Positions 38,801 to 51,005 of a DNA stretch of 64,000 nucleotides are shown here, piece after piece. The translations under genes and the position numbers were made by a program. The DNA is from Ziziphus jujuba. Taxonomy: Eukaryota > Streptophyta > Magnoliopsida > Rosales > Rhamnaceae. Position 1 is the first letter of the stretch. Each line of letters opens with the position of its first letter. The stretch is from contig NC_083388.1 in NCBI RefSeq assembly GCF_031755915.1, forward strand, positions 22,532,001-22,596,000. Direction: 5' to 3'. Under the pieces are notes generated by a model. The model was not told the DNA's origin. It did no database searches and was given only the letters and a program-made list of their open reading frames with translations.

Positions 38801-38973
38801 CTAATCCAAAACAATATGCTAACAGATATTGAGAAAAGCCGTATTTTCTCAATGATTAAATAAATATTTTCTCAATAATTAAACTGTAATTGAAGAAAGT
38901 GATAAGTACGGTAAAACTATTTAACCTAACCTACATGCACACAGGCTCTGCGAAAACACTTTTCTAACTAATC
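35832..38973 (+). repeat. Tandem 1571-bp higher-order repeat, two complete units, S-rich
   Basis: Units are 35832-37402 and 37403-38973, each S L S S S L S S L. Markers at +1571 are AAGTGTTAAGTACGG (35921/37492), CTCTTTAAAAACACC (35971/37542), CACTTTCCTAAC (36181/37752) and AAAACTCATATTATC (37101/38672). It has three S in a row, unlike most of the array. The S at 36195 and 37766 carry TCTCAATTGAAGAAAG, which shows the exact 14-bp deletion joint relative to L. Confidence 0.92.
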
Positions 38974-41900
38974 TTCAGAAGTCGAAACTCTAATAACACA
39001 CTAATCCAAACAATATGCTAACAGATATTGCGAAAAGTCATATTATCTCAATTTAAGAAAGTGATAAGTACGGTAAAACTATCTAACCTAACCTACATGC
39101 ACACAGGCTCTAGAAAAATAATTTTCTAACTAATTTTCAGAAGTCGAAACTCTAATAACACTAATCCAAAACAATGTGCTAACAGATATTGAGAAAAGCC
39201 ATATTTTCTCAATGATTAAATAAATATTTTCTCAATGATTAAACTGTAATTGAAGAAAGTGATAAGTACGGTAAAACTATCTAACCTAACCTACATGCAC
39301 ACAGGCTCTGCAAAAACACTTTTCTAACTAATCTTCAGAAGTCGAAACTCTAATAACACACTAATCCAAACAATATGTTAACAGATATTGAGAAAAGTCA
39401 TATTATCTCAATTTAAGAAAGTGATAAGTACGGTAAAACTATCTAACCTAACCTACATGCACACAGGCTCTAGAAAAATACTTTTCTAACTAATTTTCAG
39501 AAGTCGAAACTCTAATAACACTAATCCAAAACAATGTGCTAACAGATATTGAGAAAAGTCATATTTTCTCAATGATTAAATAAATATTTTCTCAATGATT
39601 AAACTGTAATTGAAGAAAGTGATAAGTACGGTAAAACTATCTAACCTAACCTACATGCACACAGGCTCTGCAAAAACACTTTTCTAACTAACCTTCAGAA
39701 GTCGAAACTCTAATAACACACTAATCCAAACAATATGCTAACAGATATTGAGAAAAGTCATATTATCTCAATTTAAGAAAGTGATAAGTACGGTAAAACT
39801 ATCTAACCTAACCTACATGCACACAAGCTCTAGAAAAATACTTTTCTAACTAATTTTCAGAAGTCGAAACTTTAATAACACTAACCCAAAACAATGTGCT
39901 AACAGATATTGAGAAAAGTCATATTATCTCAATTTAAAAAAGTGATAAGTACGGTAAAACTATCTAACCTAACCTACATGCATACAGGCTCTGTAAAAAC
40001 ACCTTTCTAACTAATCTTCAGAAGTCGAAACTTTAAGAACACACTAATCCAAAACAATGTGCTAACAGATATTGAGAAAAGCCATATTTTCTCAATGATT
40101 AAATAAATATTTTCTCAATGATTAAACTGTAATTGAAGAAAGTGATAAGTACGGTAAAACTATCTAACCTAACCTACATGCATACAGGCTCTGTAAAAAC
40201 ACCTTTCTAACTAATCTTCAGAAGTCGAAACTCTAATAACACTAATCCAAAATAATGTGCTAACAGATATTGAGAAAAGTAATATTTTCTCAATGATTAA
40301 ATAAATATTTTCTCAATGATTAAACTGTAATTGAAGAAAGTGATAAGTACGGTAAAACTATCTCACCTAACCTACATGCACACAGGTTCTGCGAAAACAC
40401 CTTTCTAACTAATCTTCAGAAGTCGAAACTCTAAGAACACACTAATCCAAAACAATGTGCTAACAGATATTGAGAAAAGCCATATTTTCTCAATGATTAA
40501 ATAAATATTTTCTCAATGATTAAACTGTAATTGAAGAAAGTGATAAGTACGGTAAAACTATCTAACCTAACCTACATGCACACAGGCTCTGCAAAAACAC
40601 TTTTCTAACTAACCTTCAGAAGTCGAAACTCTAATAACACACTAATCCAAACAATATGCTAACAGATATTGAGAAAAGTCATATTATCTCAATTTAAGAA
40701 AGTGATAAGTACAGTAAAACTATCTAACCTAACCTACATGCACACAAGCTCTAGAAAAATACTTTTCTAACTAATTTTCAGAAGTCGAAACTCTAATAAC
40801 ACTAACCCAAAACAATGTGCTAACAGATATTGAGAAAAGTCATATTATCTCAATTTAAAAAAGTGATAAGTACGGTAAAACTATCTAACCTAACCTACAT
40901 GCATACAGGCTCTGTAAAAACACCTTTCTAACTAATCTTCAGAAGTCGAAACTCTAAGAACACACTAATCCAAAACAATGTGCTAACAGATATTGAGAAA
41001 AGCCATATTTTCTCAATGATTAAATTAATATTTTCTCAATGATTAAACTGTAATTGAAGAAAGTGATAAGTACGGTAAAACTATCTAACCTAACCTACAT
41101 GCATACAGGCTCTGTAAAAACACCTTTCTAACTAATCTTCAGAAGTCCAAACTCTAATAACACACTAATCCAAAACAATGTGCTAACAGATATTGAGAAA
41201 AGTCATATTTTCTCAATGATTAAATAAATATTTTCTCAATGATTAAACTGTAATTGACGAAAGTGATAAGTTCGGTAAAACTATCTAACCTAACCTACAT
41301 GCACACAGGCTCTGCAAAAACACTTTTCTAACTAACCTTCAGAAGTCGAAACTCTAATAACACACTAATCCAAACAATATGCTAACAGATATTGAGAAAA
41401 GTCATATTATCTCAATTTAAGAAAGTGATAAGTACGGTAAAACTATCTAACCTAACCTACATGCACACAAGCTCTAGAAAAATACTTTTCTAACTAATTT
41501 TCAGAAGTCGAAACTCTAATAACACTAATCCAAAACAATGTGCTAACAGATATTGAAAAAAGTCATATTTTCTCAATGATTAAACTGTAATTGAAGAAAG
41601 TGATAAGTACGGTAAAACTATCTAACCTAACCTACATGCACACAGGCTCTAGAAAAATACTTTTCTAACTAATTTTCAGAAGTCGAAACTCTAATAACAC
41701 TAATCCAAAATAATGTGCTAACAGATATTGAGAAAAGTAATATTTTCTCAATGATTAAATAAATATTTTCTCAATGATTAAACTGTAATTGAAGAAAGTG
41801 ATAAGTACGGTAAAACTATCTCACCTAACCTACATGCACACAGGCTCTGCGAAAACTCCTTTCTAACTAATCTTCAGAAGTCGAAACTCTAAGAACACAC

Positions 41901-42072
41901 TAATCCAAAACAATGTGCTAACAGATATTGAGAAAAGCCATATTTTCTCAATGATTAAATAAATATTTTCTCAATGATTAAACTGTAATTGAAGAAAGTG
42001 ATAAGTACGGTAAAACTATCTAACCTAACCTACATGCACACAGGCTCTGCAAAAACACTTTTCTAACTAATC
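38451..42072 (+). repeat. 6726-bp-offset block, second copy
   Basis: This copies 31725-35345, overlapping the end of the 1571-bp tandem on its left. Its last 15 monomers (39334-42072) form the first full 2739-bp unit. Private changes include ATTGCGAAAAG near 39030 and AAGTTCGGTAAAAC near 41270. Confidence 0.88.
41500..41674 (+). repeat. Intermediate (I) monomer, 175 bp
   Basis: It has the GAAAAAAGTCAT signature and is member 13 of the 2739-bp HOR unit 39334-42072. Confidence 0.9.
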
Positions 42073-44238
42073 TTCAGAAGTCGAAACTCTAATAACACAC
42101 TAATCCAAACAATATGTTAACAGATATTGAGAAAAGTCATATTATCTCAATTTAAGAAAGTGATAAGTACGGTAAAACTATCTAACCTAACCTACATGCA
42201 CACAGCCTCTAGAAAAATACTTTTCTAACTAATTTTCAGAAGTCGAAACTCTAATAACACTAATCCAAAACAATGTGCTAACAGATATTGAGAAAAGTCA
42301 TATTTTCTCAATGATTAAATAAATATTTTCTCAATGATTAAACTGTAATTGAAGAAAGTGATAAGTACGGTAAAACTATCTAACCTAACCTACATGCACA
42401 CAGGCTCTGCAAAAACACTTTTCTAACTAACCTTCAGAAGTCGAAACTCTAATAACACACTAATCCAAACAATATGCTAACAGATATTGAGAAAAGTCAT
42501 ATTATCTCAATTTAAGAAAGTGATAAGTACGGTAAAACTATCTAACCTAACCTACATGCACACAAGCTCTAGAAAAATACTTTTCTAACTAATTTTCAGA
42601 AGTCGAAACTCTAATAACACTAACCCAAAACAATGTGCTAACAGATATTGAGAAAAGTCATATTATCTCAATTTAAAAAAGTGATAAGTACGGTAAAACT
42701 ATCTAACCTAACCTACATGCATACAGGCTCTGTAAAAACACCTTTCTAACTAATCTTCAGAAGTCGAAACTTTAAGAACACACTAATCCAAAACAATGTG
42801 CTAACAGATATTGAGAAAAGCCATATTTTCTCAATGATTAAATAAATATTTTCTCAATGATTAAACTGTAATTGAAGAAAGTGATAAGTACGGTAAAACT
42901 ATCTAACCTAACCTACATGCATACAGGCTCTGTAAAAACACCTTTCTAACTAATCTTCAGAAGTCGAAACTCTAATAACACTAATCCAAAATAATGTGCT
43001 AACAGATATTGAGAAAAGTAATATTTTCTCAATGATTAAATAAATATTTTCTCAATGATTAAACTGTAATTGAAGAAAGTGATAAGTACGGTAAAACTAT
43101 CTCACCTAACCTACATGCACACAGGTTCTGCGAAAACACCTTTCTAACTAATCTTCAGAAGTCGAAACTCTAAGAACACACTAATCCAAAACAATGTGCT
43201 AACAGATATTGAGAAAAGCCATATTTTCTCAATGATTAAATAAATATTTTCTCAATGATTAAACTGTAATTGAAGAAAGTGATAAGTACGGTAAAACTAT
43301 CTAACCTAACCTACATGCACACAGGCTCTGCAAAAACACTTTTCTAACTAACCTTCAGAAGTCGAAACTCTAATAACACACTAATCCAAACAATATGCTA
43401 ACAGATATTGAGAAAAGTCATATTATCTCAATTTAAGAAAGTGATAAGTACAGTAAAACTATCTAACCTAACCTACATGCACACAAGCTCTAGAAAAATA
43501 CTTTTCTAACTAATTTTCAGAAGTCGAAACTCTAATAACACTAACCCAAAACAATGTGCTAACAGATATTGAGAAAAGTCATATTATCTCAATTTAAAAA
43601 AGTGATAAGTACGGTAAAACTATCTAACCTAACCTACATGCATACAGGCTCTGTAAAAACACCTTTCTAACTAATCTTCAGAAGTCGAAACTCTAAGAAC
43701 ACACTAATCCAAAACAATGTGCTAACAGATATTGAGAAAAGCCATATTTTCTCAATGATTAAATTAATATTTTCTCAATGATTAAACTGTAATTGAAGAA
43801 AGTGATAAGTACGGTAAAACTATCTAACCTAACCTACATGCATACAGGCTCTGTAAAAACACCTTTCTAACTAATCTTCAGAAGTCCAAACTCTAATAAC
43901 ACACTAATCCAAAACAATGTGCTAACAGATATTGAGAAAAGTCATATTTTCTCAATGATTAAATAAATATTTTCTCAATGATTAAAGTGTAATTGACGAA
44001 AGTGATAAGTACGGTAAAACTATCTAACCTAACCTACATGCACACAGGCTCTGCAAAAACACTTTTCTAACTAACCTTCAGAAGTCGAAACTCTAATAAC
44101 ACACTAATCCAAACAATATGCTAACAGATATTGAGAAAAGTCATATTATCTCAATTTAAGAAAGTGATAAGTACGGTAAAACTATCTAACCTAACCTACA
44201 TGCACACAAGCTCTAGAAAAATACTTTTCTAACTAATT

Positions 44239-44413
44239 TTCAGAAGTCGAAACTCTAATAACACTAATCCAAAACAATGTGCTAACAGATATTGAAAAAA
44301 GTCATATTTTCTCAATGATTAAACTGTAATTGAAGAAAGTGATAAGTACGGTAAAACTATCTAACCTAACCTACATGCACACAGGCTCTAGAAAAATACT
44401 TTTCTAACTAATT
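44239..44413 (+). repeat. Intermediate (I) monomer, 175 bp
   Basis: It has the GAAAAAAGTCAT signature and is member 13 of the HOR unit 42073-44811, exactly 2739 bp after the copy at 41500. Confidence 0.9.
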
Positions 44414-45134
44414 TTCAGAAGTCGAAACTCTAATAACACTAATCCAAAATAATGTGCTAACAGATATTGAGAAAAGTAATATTTTCTCAATGATTAAATA
44501 AATATTTTCTCAATGATTAAACTGTAATTGAAGAAAGTGATAAGTACGGTAAAACTATCTCACCTAACCTACATGCACACAGGCTCTGCGAAAACTCCTT
44601 TCTAACTAATCTTCAGAAGTCGAAACTCTAAGAACACACTAATCCAAAACAATGTGCTAACAGATATTGAGAAAAGCCATATTTTCTCAATGATTAAATA
44701 AATATTTTCTCAATGATTAAACTGTAATTGAAGAAAGTGATAAGTACGGTAAAACTATCTAACCTAACCTACATGCACACAGGCTCTGCAAAAACACTTT
44801 TCTAACTAACCTTCAGAAGTCGAAACTCTAATAACACACTAATCCAAACAATATGCTAACAGATATTGAGAAAAGTCATCTTACCTCAATTTAAGTAAGT
44901 GATAAGTACGGTAAAACTATCTAACCTAACCTACATGCACACAGGCTCTAGAAAAATACTTTTCCAACTAATTTTCAGAAGTCGAAACTCTAATAACACT
45001 AACCCAAAACAATGTGCTAACAGATATTGAGAAAAGTCATATTATCTCAATTTAAAAAAGTGATAAGTAGAGTAAAACTCTCTAACCTAACCTACATGCA
45101 TACAGGCTCTGTAAAAACACCTTTCTAACGAATC
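44239..45134 (+). repeat. I L L S S block, third copy
   Basis: It matches 34773-35668 at offset 9466 and carries the same CATCTTACC, AAGTAGAGTAAAAC and CTAACGAATC markers. Its right neighbour is an L with CCGT (45135), as in the first copy at 15799. Confidence 0.85.
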
Positions 45135-46057
45135 TTCAGAAGTCGAAACTCTAAGAACACACTAATCCAAAACAATGTGCTAACAGATATTGAGAAAAGC
45201 CGTATTTTCTCAATGATTAAATAAATATTTTCTCAATAATTAAACTGTAATTGAAGAAAGTGATAAGTACGGTAAAACTATTTAACCTAACCTACATGCA
45301 CACAGGCTCTGCGAAAACACTTTTCTAACTAATCTTCAGAAGTCGAAACTCTAATAACACACTAATGCAAAACAATATGCTAACAGATATTGAGAAAAGT
45401 CATATTATCTCAATTTAAAAAAGTGTTAAGTACGGTAAAACTATCTAACCTAACCTACATGCATACAGGCTCTTTAAAAACACCTTTCTAACTAATCTTC
45501 AGAAGTCCAAACTCTAATAACACACTAATCCAAAACAATGTGCTAACAGATATTGAGAAAAGCCATATTTTCTCAATGATTAAATAAATATTTTCTCAAT
45601 GATTAAACTGTAATTGAAGAAAGTGATAAGTACGGTAAAACTATCTAACCTAACCTACATGCACACAGGCTCTGCAAAAACACTTTTCTAACTAATCTTC
45701 AGAAGTCGAAACTCTAATAACACACTAATCCAAACAATATGCTAACAGATATTGAGAAAAGTCATATTATCTCAATTTAAGAAAGTGATAAGTACGGTAA
45801 AACTATTTAACCTAACCTACATGCACACAGGCTCTAGAAAAATACTTTTCTAACTAATTTTCAGAAGTCGAAACTCTAATAACACTAATCCAAAACAATG
45901 TGCTAACAGATATTGAGAAAAGTCATATTTTCTCAATGATTAAATAAATATTTTCTCAATGATTAAACTGTAATTGAAGAAAGTGATAAGTACGGTAAAA
46001 CTATCTCACCTAACCTACATGCACACAGGCTCTGCGAAAACAGCTTTCTAACTAATC
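45135..46057 (+). repeat. L S L S L linker
   Basis: The S at 45335 carries AAGTGTTAAGTACGG and CTCTTTAAAAACACC, and the next L starts AGAAGTCCAAAC. This ties the stretch to the 1571-bp units (37403-37765). The following S L pair leads into the 1681-bp tandem. The L at 45860 has the start of one L subtype (GTCAT) and the CTCACC and CTGCGAAAACAG tail of another. Confidence 0.75.
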
Positions 46058-49000
46058 TTCAGAAGTCGAAACTCTAAGAACACACTAATCCAAAACAATG
46101 TGCTAACAGATATTGAGAAAAGCCATATTTTCTCAATTATTAAATAAATATTTTCTCAATGATTAAACTGTAATTGAAGAAAGTGATAAGTACGGTAAAA
46201 CTATCTAACCTAACCTACATGCACACAGGCTCTGCAAAAACACTTTTCTAACTAACCTTCAGAAGTCGAAACTCTAATAACACACTAATCCAAACAATAT
46301 GCTAACAGATATTGAGAAAAGTCATATTATCTCAATTTAAGAAAGTGATAAGTACGGTAAAACTATCTAACCTAACCTACATGCACACAAGCTCTAGAAA
46401 AATACTTTTCTAACTAATTTTCAGAAGTCGAAACTCTAATAACACTAACCCAAAACAATGTGCTAACAGATATTGAGAAAAGTCATATTATCTCAATTTA
46501 AAAAAGTGATAAGTACGGTAAAACTATCTAACCTAACCTACATGCATACAGGCTCTGTAAAAACACCTTTCTAACTAATCTTCAGAAGTCGAAACTCTAA
46601 GAACACACTAATCCAAAACAATGTGCTAACAGATATTGAGAAAAGCCATATTTTCTCAATGATTAAATAAATATTTTCTCAATGATTAAACTGTAATTGA
46701 AGAAAGTGATAAGTACGGTAAAACTATCTAACCTAACCTACATGCATACAGGCTCTGTAAAAACACCTTTCTAACTAATCTTCAGAAGTCGAAACTCTAA
46801 TAACACACTAATCCAAAACAATGTGCTAACAGATATTGAGAAAAGTCATATTTTCTCAATGATTAAATAAATATTTTCTCAATTATTAAACTGTAATTGA
46901 AGAAAGTGATAAGTACGGTAAAACTATCTAACCTAACCTACATGCACACAGGCTCTGCAAAAACACTTTTCTAACTAATCTTCAGAAGTCGAAACTCTAA
47001 TAACACACTAATCCAAACAATATGCTAACAGATATTGAGAAAAGTCATATTATCTCAATTTAAGAAAGTGATAAGTACGGTAAAACTGTCTAACCTAACC
47101 TACATGCACACAGTCTCTAGAAAAATACTTTTCTAACTAATTTTCAGAAGTCGAAACTCTAATAACACTAATCCAAAACAATGTGCTAACAGATATTGAG
47201 AAAAGTCATATTTTCTCAATGATTAAATAAATATTTTCTCAATGATTAAACTGTAATTGAAGAAAGTGATAAGTACGGTAAAACTATCTAACCTAACCTA
47301 CATGCACACAGGCTCTAGAAAAATACTTTTCTAACCAATTTTTAGAAGTCGAAATTCTAATAACAATAATCCAAAATAATGTGCTAACAGATATTGAGAA
47401 AAGTAATATTTTCTCAATGATTAAATAAATATTTTCTCAATGATTAAACTGTAATTGAAGAAAGTGATAAGTACGGTAAAACTATCACACCTAACCTACA
47501 TGCACACAGGCTCTGCGAAAACACCTTTCTAACTAATCTTCAGAAGTCGAAACTCTAAGAACACACTAATCCAAAACAATGTGCTAACAGATATTAAGAA
47601 AAGTAATATTTTCTCAATGATTAAATAAATATTTTCTCAATGATTAAACTGTAATTGAAGAAAGTGATAAGTACGGTAAAACTATCTCACCTAACCTACA
47701 TGCACACAGGCTCTGCGAAAACAACTTTCCAACTAATCTTCAGAAGTCGAAACTCTAAGAACACACTAATCCAAAACAATGTGCTAACAGATATTGAGAA
47801 AAGCCATATTTTCTCAATTATTAAATAAATATTTTCTCAATGATTAAACTGTAATTGAAGAAAGTGATAAGTACGGTAAAACTATCTAACCTAACCTACA
47901 TGCACACAGGCTCTGCAAAAACACTTTTCTAACTAACCTTCAGAAGTCGAAACTCTAATAACACACTAATCCAAACAATATGCTAACAGATATTGAGAAA
48001 AGTCATATTATCTCAATTTAAGAAAGTGATAAGTACGGTAAAACTATCTAACCTAACCTACATGCACACAAGCTCTAGAAAAATACTTTTCTAACTAATT
48101 TTCAGAAGTCGAAACTCTAATAACACTAACCCAAAACAATGTGCTAACAGATATTGAGAAAAGTCATATTATCTCAATTTAAAAAAGTGATAAGTACGGT
48201 AAAACTATCTAACCTAACCTACATGCATACAGGCTCTGTAAAAACACCTTTCTAACTAATCTTCAGAAGTCGAAACTCTAAGAACACACTAATCCAAAAC
48301 AATGTGCTAACAGATATTGAGAAAAGCCATATTTTCTCAATGATTAAATAAATATTTTCTCAATGATTAAACTGTAATTGAAGAAAGTGATAAGTACGGT
48401 AAAACTATCTAACCTAACCTACATGCATACAGGCTCTATAAAAACACCTTTCTAACTAATCTTCAGAAGTCGAAACTCTAATAACACACTAATCCAAAAC
48501 AATGTGCTAACAGATATTGAGAAAAGTCATATTTTCTCAATGATTAAATAAATATTTTCTCAATTATTAAACTGTAATTGAAGAAAGTGATAAGTACGGT
48601 AAAACTATCTAACCTAACCTACATGCACACAGGCTCTGCAAAAACACTTTCCTAACTAATCTTCAGAAGTCGAAACTCTAATAACACACTAATCCAAACA
48701 ATATGCTAACAGATATTGAGAAAAGTCATATTATCTCAATTTAAGAAAGTGATAAGTACGGTAAAACTGTCTAACCTAACCTACATGCACACAGGCTCTA
48801 GAAAAATACTTTTCTAACTAATTTTCAGAAGTCGAAACTCTAATAACACTAATCCAAAACAATGTGCTAACAGATATTGAGAAAAGTCATATTTTCTCAA
48901 TGATTAAATAAATATTTTCTCAATGATTAAACTGTAATTGAAGAAAGTGATAAGTACGGTAAAACTATCTAACCTAACCTACATGCACACAGGCTCTAGA

Positions 49001-49419
49001 AAAATACTTTTCTAACTAATTTTTAGAAGTCGAAACTCTAATAACAATAATCCAAAATAATGTGCTAACAGATATTGAGAAAAGTAATATTTTCTCAATG
49101 ATTAAATAAATATTTTCTCAATGATTAAACTGTAATTGAAGAAAGTGATAAGTACGGTAAAACTATCACACCTAACCTACATGCACACAGGCTCTGCGAA
49201 AACACCTTTCTAACTAATCTTCAGAAGTCGAAACTCTAAGAACACACTAATCCAAAACAATGTGCTAACAGATATTGAGAAAAGTTATATTTTCTCAATG
49301 ATTAAATAAATATTTTCTCAATGATTAAACTGTAATTGAAGAAAGTGATAAGTACGGTAAAACTATCTCACCTAACCTACATGCACACAGGCTCTGCGAA
49401 AACACTTTTTTAACTAATC
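46058..49419 (+). repeat. Tandem 1681-bp higher-order repeat, two complete units
   Basis: Units are 46058-47738 and 47739-49419: L S S L L S L L L. The marker GGTAAAACTGTC is at 47089 and 48770, AATAACAATAATCC with CTATCACACC is in the L at 47341 and 49022, and AATTATTAAAC recurs. The unit is the 1679-bp HOR of 16162-19298 with a 200-bp L in place of a 198-bp one, so the same unit type was amplified at two places about 30 kb apart. Confidence 0.9.
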
Positions 49420-51005
49420 TTCAGAAGTCGAAACTCTAATAACACACTAATGCAAAACAATATGCTAACAGATATTGAGAAAAGTCATATTATCTCAATT
49501 TAAAAAAGTGATAAGTACGGTAAAACTATCTAACCTAACCTACATGCATACATGCTCTGTAAAAACACCTTTCTAACTAATCTTCAGAAGTCGAAACTCT
49601 AATAACACACTAATCCAAAACAATGTGCTAACAGATATTGAGAAAAGCCATATTTTCTCAATGATTAAATAAATATTTTCTCAATGATTAAACTGTAATT
49701 GAAGAAAGTGATAAGTACGGTAAAACTATCTAACCTAACCTACATGCACACAGGCTCTGCAAAAACACTTTTCTAACTAACCTTCAGAAGTCGAAACTCT
49801 AATAACACACTAATCCAAACAATATGCTAACAGATATTGAGAAAAGTCATATTATCTCAATTTAAGAAAGTGATAAGTACGGTAAAACTATCTAACCTAA
49901 CCTACATGCACACAAGCTCTAGAAAAATACTTTTCTAACTAATTTTCAGAAGTCGAAACTCTAATAACACTAACCCAAAACAATGTGCTAACAGATATTG
50001 AGAAAAGTCATATTATCTCAATTTAAAAAAGTGATAAGTACGGTAAAACTATCTAACCTAACCTACATGCATACAGGCTCTGTAAAAACACCTTTCTAAC
50101 TAATCTTCAGAAGTCGAAACTCTAAGAACACACTAATCCAAAACAATGTGCTAACAGATATTGAGAAAAGCCATATTTTCTCAATGATTAAACTGTAATT
50201 GAAGAAACTGATAAGTACGGTAAAACTATTTAACCTAACCTACATGCACACAGGCTCTGCGAAAACACTTTTCTAACTAATCTTCAGAAGTCGAAACTCT
50301 AATAACACACTAATGCAAAACAATATGCTAACAGATATTGAGAAAAGTCATATTATCTCAATTTAAAAAAGTGATAAGTACGGTAAAACTATCTAACCTA
50401 ACCTACATGCATACATGCTCTGTAAAAACACCTTTCTAACTAATCTTCAGAAGTCGAAACTCTAATAACACACTAATCCAAAACAATGTGCTAACAGATA
50501 TTGAGAAAAGCCATATTTTCTCAATGATTAAATTAATATTTTATCAATGATTAAACTGTAATTGAAGAAAGTGATAAGTACGGTAAAACTATCTAACCTA
50601 ACCTACATGCACACAGGCTCTGCAAAAACACTTTTCTAACTAATCTTCAGAAGTCGAAACTCTAATAACACACTAATCCAAACAACATGCTAACAGATAT
50701 TGAGAAAAGTCATATTATCTCAAATTAAGAAAGTGATAAGTACGGTAAAACTATCTAACCTAACCTACATGCACACAGGCTCTAGAAAAATTCTTTTCTA
50801 ACTAATTTTCAGAAGTCGAAACTCTAATAACACTAATCCAAAACAATGTGCTAACAGATATTGAGAAAAGTAATATTTTCTCAATGATTAAATAAATATT
50901 TTCTCAATGATTAAACTGTAATTGAAGAAAGTGATAAGTACGGTAAAACTATCTCACCTAACCTACATGCACACAGGCTCTGCGAAAACACCTTTCTAAC
51001 TAATC
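49420..51005 (+). repeat. S L S S I S L S L, with a partial 863-bp repeat
   Basis: The S L pair at 49420-49782 recurs at 50283-50645 (offset 863), marked by ATACATGCTCTG (49551/50414). The intermediate monomer at 50106 is the only 177-bp one. Private changes include GAAACTGATAAG (50205 region), TTTTATCAATG (50540 region), CAACATGCTAAC (50685 region) and AAATTCTTTTC (50787 region). Confidence 0.8.
50106..50282 (+). repeat. Intermediate (I) monomer, 177 bp, from a different L subtype
   Basis: It equals a 200-bp L (TAAGAACACAC start, CCAT, ATTTAACC) minus 23 bp. It is the only intermediate with that background and carries the private GAAACTGATAAG. It must be an independent loss of the internal duplication. 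Confidence 0.9.

Larger units (their letters stand above)
39334..44811 (+). repeat. Tandem 2739-bp, 15-monomer higher-order repeat, two adjacent units
   Basis: Units are 39334-42072 and 42073-44811: S L S S L L L S S L L S I L L. Offsets of exactly 2739 are seen for AATATGTTAACAG (GTTA 39377/42116), AGGTTCTGCG (40387/43126), TTAAATTAATATT (41021/43760) and the intermediate monomer (41500/44239). A further copy is 32608-35345. The few differences (AAACTTTAATAAC at 39856, AAAGTGTAATTG near 43985, AGCCTCTAG near 42205) are private to single units. Confidence 0.93.
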
